A stretch of DNA of 29,391 nucleotides. Source: Micavibrio_B sp964633355. Its GTDB lineage: Bacteria; Pseudomonadota; Alphaproteobacteria; Micavibrionales; Micavibrionaceae. The notes under the pieces are model-generated. The model was not told the DNA's origin, did not search any database, and was given only the letters and a program-made list of their open reading frames with translations. Each line of letters starts with the position of its first letter. The first letter of the stretch is position 1. Location: the NCBI GenBank assembly GCA_964633355.1, contig CAZWGO010000026.1, positions 1 through 29,391 of the forward strand, read 5' to 3'. Shown piece by piece: positions 1 through 7,070 of the stretch. The position numbers and the translations under genes are program-made.

Positions 1-30
1 CCATGGGCTCAAAAGGATTGAAATTTCTCC

Positions 31-789
31 ATGCCGTCACAGTGGCGACATGGTTCGGTACAAAAATTTTACTCTTTGGGACTTATAGCCATGGAACTAC
101 TCGCTTCAAGCAGCGCGTCTGCTACTCAATTATACCGCATTGATCTTTCCCAATCTTTCGACCTTCAAGTGCTTGGTGAAGCTGTTCGGGATGTTTTTGT
201 CCCGTCTTTCAAAAAAACCAGTGCCGACCTGTTAGAGAATGTCGATATCTGGCAAAAACGCAATCAAGATCCAAATGTAATACTTTCTGTGCTGGTTGCA
301 GGGTCAGATGTTTTTGACAATACAAAACGTAAAATGACAGCATTTGCCTTGGGGTCTTTTTACAAGGCTGCCAATGCAGGTCTGCTGGATTATAATGCTT
401 CCATTGAAAAAGGCATTGGCGGACAAATGCGTGATGCGCGCATCAAAATATTCAATGATGCGGCAAAAGCAGTTGGGCAGACTCAGTGCCAAGGTATTTA
501 TACGGAAGTAGAAAATTCTGAAATCTTCACTCGATCAAATGCGATTATCGTTCCGATCGGCTATACACAAATGTCTTTATCCAAAGAGCTTTCGAAGAGC
601 GATGATACTGACCTTTTACAGTATCCGCGTTTAGATGGAACCTATGCGCCACCAAAAGTGACATCTCAATTCTTGCATGCCTTGGCAGGGCATTACGGTA
701 CAGATCCATCCGTTGATAAAGATAGCATACGCATGGATGCTGAACTATTTCAAATTCAGCAAAGTCCTGCTTGCGCTTTAGCAGCTTAG
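31..789 (+). CDS. Hypothetical protein, 252 aa
   Basis: I do not recognise this protein. An in-frame stop lies at 19-21, so the gene starts inside the window. The ATG at 31 follows an AAGGA at 13-17 with a long 13-nt gap; an alternative ATG at 91 has no better ribosome site. The first 31 residues include a weakly hydrophobic run ending in SSSASA, which could be a poor signal peptide. The rest looks soluble and mixed helical, with two cysteines in the C-terminal half (GQTQCQGIY and SPACALAA). It is followed by a strong terminator, so it is the end of its own transcription unit and separate from the polyamine genes downstream. Confidence 0.6.
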   Translation: MPSQWRHGSVQKFYSLGLIAMELLASSSASATQLYRIDLSQSFDLQVLGEAVRDVFVPSFKKTSADLLENVDIWQKRNQDPNVILSVLVAGSDVFDNTKRKMTAFALGSFYKAANAGLLDYNASIEKGIGGQMRDARIKIFNDAAKAVGQTQCQGIYTEVENSEIFTRSNAIIVPIGYTQMSLSKELSKSDDTDLLQYPRLDGTYAPPKVTSQFLHALAGHYGTDPSVDKDSIRMDAELFQIQQSPACALAA

Positions 790-811
790 CTGGCGCATAC
801 CACCTATTCCA

Positions 812-840
812 AAAGCGGGCCCTGAGGGGTCCGTTTTTTA
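812..840 (+). terminator. Rho-independent terminator of the 31-789 gene
   Basis: A 7-bp stem CGGGCCC (816-822) pairs with GGGTCCG (827-833) with one G-U pair. The loop is TGAG and six T residues follow. It isolates the upstream gene from the decarboxylase. Confidence 0.85.
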
Positions 841-872
841 TTGAATCTTAAAACCATTCCTGCGATTATAAT
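841..872 (+). promoter_or_regulatory. Candidate promoter for the decarboxylase leader
   Basis: A perfect -10 box TATAAT is at 867-872. The best -35-like hexamer, TTGAAT at 841-846, sits 20 nt away, longer than usual, so the -35 assignment is weak. The promoter lies directly after the upstream terminator, which makes a start of transcription near 879 plausible and gives a leader of about 145 nt before the ATG at 1024. Confidence 0.4.
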
Positions 873-1023
873 AAGACGTACGTGCCAATGGCCCGCGGCC
901 CCCTACAAATGGGCGGCGCCCCTGAAGGGTTTTATACCCCTACAAGGCTGGTTAAGTAACGGCGAAAACTTTTTGGTTTAACGTGTCTCGAAAGAGACAT
1001 ATTTTGACAAGGGCTTTTGCTTT
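873..1023 (+). ncRNA. Structured 5' leader, candidate speF-type regulatory RNA
   Basis: The stretch 881-925 is much richer in G+C than its surroundings and holds GCCC (891-894), GGGC (911-914) and GCCC (918-921), which can form mutually exclusive helices. A GGGT/ACCC hairpin (927-930 with 936-939) and a perfect 6-bp hairpin with a GAAA tetraloop (984-999) follow. The speF RNA motif is a known conserved element upstream of ornithine decarboxylase genes in alphaproteobacteria, and the position and structured nature fit it. I have not matched the consensus, so the family assignment is inference. Confidence 0.45.
983..1000 (+). promoter_or_regulatory. GNRA-tetraloop hairpin just upstream of the decarboxylase start
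   Basis: TGTCTC (984-989) and GAGACA (994-999) pair perfectly around a GAAA loop, and a G-U pair can extend the stem to 983/1000. No T-tract follows, so it is not a terminator. It lies 24 nt before the ATG, where it could affect translation initiation. Confidence 0.55.
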
Positions 1024-2232
1024 ATGACCAGTCTCGCAGCCACAGGTGGCAGCGCTATTCGCGCAGCATCCACAAAATCCCGTTCCCGTTTGATCTACGG
1101 CAATCCGCCGTCGTATCAAGGCACGCTCGATGAAGCGGTCGCTGAAATGCGCCCCGTTTTGCCGATGTATGTCACCCGTCCAGACGAGCTAGCGGCGGAC
1201 GCTTCCAAATTCGTCAATCTGTTTCCTGGCGATGTTTTATATGCGGTTAAATGCAATCCAGAGAAGCACGTCCTACAGGGCCTCGCTAAAAGCGGCGTTC
1301 GTAATTTCGACGTTGCTTCTCTGGAAGAAATTAAAGCCGTAAAACGCGTTGCGCCGAAAGCCAAGCTTTACTATATGCACCCCGTCAAATCGCCGGAAGC
1401 GATCCGCGCCGCTTATTTCGAGCATGGCGTTCGCGCTTTCGTTCTCGACAGCAAAGACGAGCTTTACAAAATCATGCGCGAAACTAACCTTGCGTCAGAT
1501 CTTGAGCTATTCGTGCGACTTGCGCTGCCGAAAAACAAAAAGGCGATGATCGATTTCTCCTCCAAATTCGGCGCGTTGCCGAACGAAGCGGCAGAGCTTT
1601 TGGATCTGTCGCGTTCGGTTTCGGTCAAGCTCGGCCTTTGCCTTCATGTCGGCACGCAAACAACCGATCCGGCTGTTTTCAAGCGCGCTCTAAAAGTTGC
1701 GGCGACCGTGATCAAAGCGTCCGGCGTGACCGTTGACGTACTCGATGTCGGCGGCGGCTTTCCGGTGGAATATCCGGACCAACCGGTTCCAGATTTATCC
1801 GTATTCATTGAAGCCATTAAAGAAGGGCTTCACCAGAATAAACTCTCGCACATGAATCTCATGTGTGAGCCGGGACGGGCGCTTGTCGCACGATCTGGCT
1901 CGCTCATTGTCCGTGTCGAGGGCCGCAAGGGCGATATGTTGTTTATCAACGATGGCACTTATGGCGGTCTTTTCGATGCCGGCGCTCAGCTGAGAGGTCG
2001 TTTCCCCGTCCGTAGAGTCGGAGATGAGGCTAGAGCAGAAGACTTAACCGCTTTCCGCTTTGCCGGTCCGACCTGCGATTCCATTGACATGATGCAAGGG
2101 CCGTTCTACCTGCCTGAAGATATCAAGGCGGGCGAGTGGATTGAAATCAAGCAAACAGGCGCGTACAGTAGCGCTCTGCGAAGCAATTTTAACGGTTTCG
2201 GTCATGCCGACCAGCTTTTGCTGATAAAATAA
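1024..2232 (+). CDS. Ornithine/lysine decarboxylase, PLP fold type III
   Basis: This enzyme decarboxylates ornithine to putrescine (and possibly lysine to cadaverine) in the cytoplasm. It has the alanine-racemase-fold layout: the PLP lysine K76 in LYAVKCNP, then FDVASLEEI, HVGTQT, the glycine loop DVGGGFP, the phosphate-binding CEPGRALVA, and the catalytic cysteine C351 in GPTCDSID, ending with YSSALRSNFNGF. At 402 aa it matches the bacterial eukaryotic-like ODC group. AAGGG lies about 12 nt before the ATG. It sits 28 bp ahead of carboxy(nor)spermidine dehydrogenase, so the two are probably cotranscribed and supply putrescine for spermidine synthesis. Ornithine versus lysine preference cannot be read safely from the sequence. 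Confidence 0.9.
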   Translation: MTSLAATGGSAIRAASTKSRSRLIYGNPPSYQGTLDEAVAEMRPVLPMYVTRPDELAADASKFVNLFPGDVLYAVKCNPEKHVLQGLAKSGVRNFDVASLEEIKAVKRVAPKAKLYYMHPVKSPEAIRAAYFEHGVRAFVLDSKDELYKIMRETNLASDLELFVRLALPKNKKAMIDFSSKFGALPNEAAELLDLSRSVSVKLGLCLHVGTQTTDPAVFKRALKVAATVIKASGVTVDVLDVGGGFPVEYPDQPVPDLSVFIEAIKEGLHQNKLSHMNLMCEPGRALVARSGSLIVRVEGRKGDMLFINDGTYGGLFDAGAQLRGRFPVRRVGDEARAEDLTAFRFAGPTCDSIDMMQGPFYLPEDIKAGEWIEIKQTGAYSSALRSNFNGFGHADQLLLIK

Positions 2233-2260
2233 TAGTCTAAAATTTACAGGAGATCTAAAA

Positions 2261-3469
2261 ATGGAAAGCGTTCTGATTATCGGGGCTGGCGCCGCCGGAA
2301 GTGTTGTTGCTAAAAAATGCGCCCGCCAACGCGATATATTCAAGAAAATCCATTTGGCATCGAGAACGCTTTCCAAATGCGAGCAGATTAAAAAAGAGTG
2401 TGATTCCGATATCGAGATTTCACAGGTCGATGCGGATAACACGGATGAAGTGATTGCGCTGATCAACAAGGTGAAGCCTGATCTGTTGATCAATATGGCG
2501 CTGCCGTATCAGGATTTGCCGATCATGGATGCATGTCTGGCAACCGGCGTTCATTACATGGATACGGCGAATTACGAGCCGAAGGATGAAGCGAAATTCA
2601 CATATGAATATCAATGGCCCTACCACGAGAAATTTGCCGAAAAAGGCATTATGGCGGTTCTGGGCTGCGGCTTCGATCCGGGCCAGACCAATATTTACTG
2701 TGCTTACGCGCAGGAGAAATTATTCGATACGATTGAAACCGTCGACATCATCGATTGCAATGCTGGGAATCACGGCAAATCTTTCGCGACCAATTTCAAT
2801 CCGGAAATTAATATCCGTGAAGTGACCCAGCGCGGAAAATACTGGGAAAATGGCGAGTGGATCGAGATCGATCCGCTATCTATCTCGGCGATGATTGATT
2901 ATCCGGAAGTCGGGCCTGTTAAGTCATACCTGATCTACCACGAAGAAGAAGAGTCTCTGGTAAAAAACATCAAAGGTTTGAAGCGCATTCGTTTCTGGAT
3001 GACCTTCTCCGACAACTACATCAAGCATCTGGATGTTTTGCAGTCCGTTGGTATGACCCGTATCGACCCCGTGGTTCATAACGGCGTTGAAATTATTCCG
3101 CTTGAATTCCTGAAAACGCTGCTTCCAGCTCCGTCATCACTGGCTGAAAACTACACAGGTAAGACCTCGATCGGCGTTGTAATCAAAGGCACGAAAGACG
3201 GCAAAGAAACCATCAAGCTGATTTACAATGTCTGCGACCATGCCGAAACCAATAAGGAGATCGGCGCGCAAGCGGTGTCTTATACGACAGGCGTTCCGGC
3301 AGTCACCGGCGCGATCATGATGTTCAAGGGCCTCTGGTCAGGCAAAGGTGTGTTCAATGTCGAGCAATTGCCGTCTGCGCCGTTTATGGAAGAAGTCGCG
3401 AAGCAAGGTCTGCCTTGGCATGTGAAAGATTTGACTGAAAATGACCAGAAGGATTTACTGGCAGCTTAA
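2261..3469 (+). CDS. Carboxy(nor)spermidine dehydrogenase (saccharopine dehydrogenase family)
   Basis: The family reductively condenses aspartate semialdehyde with putrescine (giving carboxyspermidine) or diaminopropane (giving carboxynorspermidine), using NADPH. The N-terminus is a Rossmann nucleotide-binding loop, VLIIGAGAAGSVVAKKCA, followed by the DLLINMALPYQDLPIMDACL and HYMDTANYEPKDEAK segments typical of the LYS9-like carboxynorspermidine group, and GCGFDPGQTNIYCAY at about residues 140-155. The start has a good AGGAG 8 nt upstream. Its neighbours are a putrescine-forming decarboxylase upstream and the matching carboxy(nor)spermidine decarboxylase facing it downstream. That context separates it from true saccharopine dehydrogenases of lysine metabolism. 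Confidence 0.88.
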   Translation: MESVLIIGAGAAGSVVAKKCARQRDIFKKIHLASRTLSKCEQIKKECDSDIEISQVDADNTDEVIALINKVKPDLLINMALPYQDLPIMDACLATGVHYMDTANYEPKDEAKFTYEYQWPYHEKFAEKGIMAVLGCGFDPGQTNIYCAYAQEKLFDTIETVDIIDCNAGNHGKSFATNFNPEINIREVTQRGKYWENGEWIEIDPLSISAMIDYPEVGPVKSYLIYHEEEESLVKNIKGLKRIRFWMTFSDNYIKHLDVLQSVGMTRIDPVVHNGVEIIPLEFLKTLLPAPSSLAENYTGKTSIGVVIKGTKDGKETIKLIYNVCDHAETNKEIGAQAVSYTTGVPAVTGAIMMFKGLWSGKGVFNVEQLPSAPFMEEVAKQGLPWHVKDLTENDQKDLLAA

Positions 3470-3472
3470 TTT

Positions 3473-3498
3473 AAAACCCGGCGAAAGCCGGGTTTTTC
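3473..3498. terminator. Bidirectional terminator between convergent polyamine genes
   Basis: AAAACCCGGC and GCCGGGTTTT form a 10-bp stem around a GAAA loop, with T-runs on both strands. It starts 3 bp after the dehydrogenase stop and abuts the stop of the facing decarboxylase, so it can serve both. Confidence 0.9.
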
Positions 3499-4659
3499 TT
3501 AGCCGCAGTTAAATTCGAAATCTTTATAGCCGTAGCGATGGAGGATTTCGATTTCTCCACTTTCACGAATAATTGCGAAATCCGGTTTCGGGTGACCGTT
3601 GAACCAGTTGGCTTCGCCTAAGGAATATTGCAGGCCACGATCGAAGACGATTTTGTCGCCGGGTTTTAATTCATGATCGAAAGAATAATCGCCCCAGATA
3701 TCGGAGGCCATACAGGTACGGGCGGCCAAAGTGTAATTGAATTTCTTTTTGCCTTTTCCATCAGCGCCTAAAACATCGAGGCGAACGCCGGCTTTCCTTA
3801 CATCGGGACAGTGGCAGTTGGGCGAGGTGTCGAGAATGGCGCTTCTGATGCCATCGACTTCGACCGTGTCGATAACGGTGCCGATAATATAGCCTGCGTT
3901 CAGGGTAACAGAGCCGCCAGGTTCGAGAATAGTTTGGATATTCGGGAATTGTTTTTTGAAATTGTTTAACGCCTCGACCAAGACATCGGCATTGTAATCC
4001 GGGTCGGTGATGAAATGACCGCCGCCGAAATTGATGTATTTAACTTTTTCGATATAAGGCGCGGCTTCGATGGCGAGTTTGTTGATGAGTTGCGCAGACG
4101 ACTCTGCCATGTTTTCGCAGAGCGCATGGGCATGAAAAATATCGACTTTATCCCACGGCACCGTATCGAGTTTTTCCAGAGGCACGCCGAGATAAGAGCC
4201 TTGGCGGCAAGGATTATATTGCTCGTAACTCGTCACGGACAGGCGCGGATTGACGCGGATGCCGATGGAATGGGCTTTATTACTGGCTTTTATTTGCGGT
4301 TCGAATTTTTCAAGCTGGGCGACGGAATTGAAATAGAAATGCACTTCCGTTTCAAGCGCCAGTAATTCATCGATATCGTTTTGCGTATAGGCCGGGCAGA
4401 AAACATGGGTTTCTTTGCCAAAATGTGTGTAGCCGAGTTTGGCTTCATAAGGACCGCTGGCGGTGGAGCCATCGAGCACTTCGGCGATAATCGGAAAAAG
4501 CGGATAAAGCGGGCAGCCTTTGATTGCATAGATAATTTGCGTGCCCGTACGGTCTTTAATGTCTTTGAATTTTTTCAAGTCTTCGCGCAGGCGCATTTCA
4601 TCGGCCATGTAAACCGGCGTTTGAACCTTGTCCAGAAGATCGAGAATTCTATGTTCCAT
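3499..4659 (-). CDS. nspC: Carboxynorspermidine/carboxyspermidine decarboxylase
   Basis: This PLP enzyme removes the carboxylate from carboxy(nor)spermidine to give (nor)spermidine, the last step of the alternative spermidine pathway. Visible landmarks are the PLP lysine K47 in IYAIKGCP, LDGSTASGPYEAKLGY, the glycine loop NFGGGHFITDPDYN, the ILEPGGSVTLNAGYIIGTVID segment, and the catalytic cysteine region ARTCMASDIWGDYSFD. The length of 386 aa fits NspC. The motif usually read as EPGE in this family appears here as EPGG, a small departure. AAAGG lies 8 nt before the ATG. It is convergent with the dehydrogenase and divergent from agmatine deiminase (66-bp gap), so its transcription is separate from both although all act in one pathway. 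Confidence 0.88.
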   Translation of the reverse strand: MEHRILDLLDKVQTPVYMADEMRLREDLKKFKDIKDRTGTQIIYAIKGCPLYPLFPIIAEVLDGSTASGPYEAKLGYTHFGKETHVFCPAYTQNDIDELLALETEVHFYFNSVAQLEKFEPQIKASNKAHSIGIRVNPRLSVTSYEQYNPCRQGSYLGVPLEKLDTVPWDKVDIFHAHALCENMAESSAQLINKLAIEAAPYIEKVKYINFGGGHFITDPDYNADVLVEALNNFKKQFPNIQTILEPGGSVTLNAGYIIGTVIDTVEVDGIRSAILDTSPNCHCPDVRKAGVRLDVLGADGKGKKKFNYTLAARTCMASDIWGDYSFDHELKPGDKIVFDRGLQYSLGEANWFNGHPKPDFAIIRESGEIEILHRYGYKDFEFNCG

Positions 4660-4688
4660 GGCTCTGCCTTTTACGTCCGATATTTCAC

Positions 4689-4718
4689 TTGATTAATGTA
4701 GAGAAAAGCCAATAAAGT
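4689..4718 (+). promoter_or_regulatory. Candidate promoter of agmatine deiminase
   Basis: TTGATT (4689-4694) and TAAAGT (4713-4718) are spaced by 18 nt. The ATG at 4726 is only 7 nt after the -10, and the AAGG at 4720-4723 is 2 nt from the ATG, too close for a standard ribosome site. This suggests a leaderless or nearly leaderless mRNA. Both boxes are imperfect. Confidence 0.3.
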
Positions 4719-4725
4719 CAAGGTT

Positions 4726-5736
4726 ATGAGCACTCGTACAACTTCTTTCGTTCCCTCTATTGTCCCCGGAGAATGGGCGCCCCATAAAGCCATCTGGACC
4801 GCGTTTCCAGCGAATGCCGACGCTTGGTATGAATACCTGTCCGATGCGCAAATTGAAGTGGCGGCGTTGATTCAAGTTTTGGCCGAAGGCGATGTTGTCA
4901 ATGTGCTGGTTTTCGACGAGGCGGCAGAGACGCGGGCGAATGAACTGCTTTTATCGCATTCGAATATCAAGATTATTCGCGCCAATTATGGCGATACCTG
5001 GATGCGCGATGTGGCGCCGATTTTTACGAATGACGGCAAAGCGTTGCGGTTTAAAACCAATGGCTGGGGCGGCAAATATATTTATGAGCATGACGATACT
5101 ATCGGCGATACGATTGCGGAGCTTTCCGGCAAACCGATCACGCGCTTTGATTTTGTTTTAGAAGGCGGCTCGGTCGATCAGGATGGAGAGGGAACTTTGC
5201 TGACCACCGCGCAATGCGTGCTTAACAAAAACCGTAATCCGGGATGGACTAAGGAAACCGCCGAAGCCCAACTTTGCAAGGCATTTGGCGCAGAAAAAGT
5301 TATCTGGATCGATGAAGGTCTGGTCAATGATCACACAGACGGACATATCGACAATATCGTGAAATTTATCGCCCCGGGTAAAGTCGTTTGCATGTCGCCT
5401 TATGGGGAAGACGATCCGAATACAGAGATTTACGCAAGAATTTACGATACATTGAAGAATGCAACAGATGCGAAGGGGCGTAAACTGGAGATCATTCAAA
5501 TTCCGTCACCGGGTAAAATTACGTTTGATGGCGAAATCGTTCCGGCGTCTCATGTAAATTTTATCATCGGTAACAAGCATGTCGTGATGCCGATTTATGG
5601 ATCGGAATCTGCGGCAGAGGCCATTCAAATTTTGCAAGCGCAGTTCGATGGTCATGTGATTGTCGGGTTGCCGTCCAATGCTATCTTAACAGGCGGCGGA
5701 TCATTTCATTGTATTACCCAGCAAGAGCCGGCCTAG
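4726..5736 (+). CDS. aguA: Agmatine deiminase
   Basis: Hydrolyses agmatine to N-carbamoylputrescine and ammonia in the cytoplasm. It belongs to the peptidyl-arginine-deiminase-like family and shows its landmarks in order: GEWAPHKAIWTAFPAN near the N-terminus, DTWMRDVAPIF, NGWGGKY, FVLEGGSVDQDGEG, the histidine/aspartate site VNDHTDGHIDNIVKF, and the catalytic C329 in GGGSFHCITQQ close to the C-terminus. The length of 336 aa is slightly below the usual 340-370. The next gene, 82 bp downstream, performs the following step. No arginine decarboxylase is in the window, so agmatine must come from a gene elsewhere or from uptake. Confidence 0.95.
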   Translation: MSTRTTSFVPSIVPGEWAPHKAIWTAFPANADAWYEYLSDAQIEVAALIQVLAEGDVVNVLVFDEAAETRANELLLSHSNIKIIRANYGDTWMRDVAPIFTNDGKALRFKTNGWGGKYIYEHDDTIGDTIAELSGKPITRFDFVLEGGSVDQDGEGTLLTTAQCVLNKNRNPGWTKETAEAQLCKAFGAEKVIWIDEGLVNDHTDGHIDNIVKFIAPGKVVCMSPYGEDDPNTEIYARIYDTLKNATDAKGRKLEIIQIPSPGKITFDGEIVPASHVNFIIGNKHVVMPIYGSESAAEAIQILQAQFDGHVIVGLPSNAILTGGGSFHCITQQEPA

Positions 5737-5745
5737 GTTCTTTGA

Positions 5746-5805
5746 TTTCCCCGCGAAAGCGGGGACCTATTTATGTTGAATTAGATCCCCGCTTTCGCGG
5801 GGAAA
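5746..5805. repeat. Paired REP-like palindromes in inverted orientation
   Basis: Two 20-nt arms (5746-5765 and 5786-5805) are exact reverse complements separated by 20 nt. Each arm is itself a hairpin: CCCCGC-GAAA-GCGGGG in the first and CCCCGC-TTTC-GCGGGG in the second. The layout resembles bacterial REP/BIME elements and lies in the gap between aguA and aguB. It lacks a T-tract after the first hairpin; four A residues follow the second, so on the minus strand the element has only a short T-run. Confidence 0.75.
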
Positions 5806-5818
5806 ACAAGAGGTAGAG

Positions 5819-6670
5819 ATGACCAGAAAAATTACAGTCGCCGCGATCCAGACGTCTTATTCCAAGAATATGAATGCCAATATCGAGAAAACGATTGGCT
5901 TTATCCGCGAAGCGGCGAAGCGGGGCGCGCAGGTTATTTTGCCGTCTGAATTATTCCAGAATATTTACTTTTGTACGACGCAGGAAGAGCATTGGTTCAA
6001 GGAAGCCTATTTCGCCGATAAACATCCTTGCGTATTGGCGTTGCAGCCAATTGCGAAGGAATTGAATGTCGCGATCCCGGTTTCCATTTTTGAAAAAGAC
6101 GGTCCGAAATATTTCAACTCTGTCGTCATGATCGATGCGGGCGGCGAGATATTAGGCACGTACCGTAAGAGCCATATTCCTGACGGTCCGGGATATCAGG
6201 AAAAGTATTATTTCCGTCCGGGCGATACGGGTTTCAAAGTCTGGGATACAAAATTCGGCAAGGTCGGTGTCGGTATCTGCTGGGACCAATGGTATCCGGA
6301 ATGCGCGCGCGCCATGGCGTTGCAGGGGGCTGATATTCTGATGTATCCGACAGCGATCGGCTCGGAGCCGCATGATGCGACGATCGATTCAGCGCTCCCA
6401 TGGCAACGCGCAATGCAGGGCCATGCGGTGTCGAATGCTATTCCTGTCATTGCATCAAACCGTATCGGCTTAGAAGAAGGCTGCGGACAGCCGCAGACTT
6501 TCTATGGCCGGAGCTTTATCGCGGATCAACAGGGAACTTTGGTTAAGGAATTCAAGGGTAAGGAAGAAGGTGTTCTGGTTTATACATTTGATCTGGATGA
6601 GCTCGATACATACCGCGCGGCATGGGGTTTCTTCCGCGATCGCAGGCCTGAGTTATATGCGAGGGATTAA
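5819..6670 (+). CDS. aguB: N-carbamoylputrescine amidase
   Basis: Hydrolyses N-carbamoylputrescine to putrescine, CO2 and ammonia. It is a nitrilase-superfamily protein with the complete Glu-Lys-Cys triad: E44 in LPSELFQNIYF, K117 in YRKSHIPDGPGY, and C154 in GICWDQWYPECAR. The length of 283 aa is normal for AguB. AGAGG lies about 6 nt before the ATG. It follows aguA after the REP-like pair, and the two probably form one unit, although the palindromes could lower downstream expression. The stop overlaps the stop of the convergent DUF305 gene by 4 nt. Confidence 0.95.
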   Translation: MTRKITVAAIQTSYSKNMNANIEKTIGFIREAAKRGAQVILPSELFQNIYFCTTQEEHWFKEAYFADKHPCVLALQPIAKELNVAIPVSIFEKDGPKYFNSVVMIDAGGEILGTYRKSHIPDGPGYQEKYYFRPGDTGFKVWDTKFGKVGVGICWDQWYPECARAMALQGADILMYPTAIGSEPHDATIDSALPWQRAMQGHAVSNAIPVIASNRIGLEEGCGQPQTFYGRSFIADQQGTLVKEFKGKEEGVLVYTFDLDELDTYRAAWGFFRDRRPELYARD

Positions 6671-7017
6671 TTCTTCGCCATCCACGCTTTCATAAACTCG
6701 ATCTCTTTATCCTGCGCTTTGATAATATCTTCGGCGAGTTTGCGAAGCTCGGGATCCTTGCCGTGTTCCAGCTGGACTTTCGCCATGGCGACAGCCCCTT
6801 CATGATGCGGGATCATATTCAAGGCAAAGTCCTTATCTGCATTCCCTGTGGGTTTCACATTCATATCCTTATGCATGGCATCCCGGGACGGTGCGTATAG
6901 ATCGGTAGGGCTGCTTTCATGCTGCATTTTGGAATGATCGATAGTGGCATGATCTTCGGCGATTGCGGGAACGGACAAGGCCATTGTGGCCAGAAAAGCG
7001 AGTGTCATATTTTTCAT
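6667..7017 (-). CDS. Secreted DUF305 protein
   Basis: A small exported protein with a clear signal peptide (residues 1-20, cleaved after SVPAIA). The mature part is rich in His and Met (DHSKMQHESS, DAMHKDMNVK) and carries the DUF305 core ALNMIPHHEGAVAMAKVQL followed by LAEDIIKAQDKEIEFMKAW. DUF305 members include copper-binding periplasmic proteins such as CopM of cyanobacteria, and the His/Met content is compatible with metal binding. That role is inference here, since no copper gene is adjacent. AAGGA lies about 6 nt before the ATG. It is convergent with aguB. Confidence 0.85.
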   Translation of the reverse strand: MKNMTLAFLATMALSVPAIAEDHATIDHSKMQHESSPTDLYAPSRDAMHKDMNVKPTGNADKDFALNMIPHHEGAVAMAKVQLEHGKDPELRKLAEDIIKAQDKEIEFMKAWMAKN

Positions 7018-7070
7018 GGGAATTCCTTCATTTTATATAAATTCGTCCATATCGTAAAAAGAGATACAAA

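Noticed and set aside
847..956. Long-range helix CTTAA/ACCA with TGGTTAAG that would close the whole leader as one domain
   Set aside because: It conflicts with the TATAAT at 867-872, which would start transcription after the left arm. It may be chance pairing, so it was left out of the leader call.
5746..5805. Paired palindromes as a simple intrinsic terminator of aguA
   Set aside because: There is no T-tract after either hairpin on the plus strand, and the inverted two-copy layout fits a REP-like element better.
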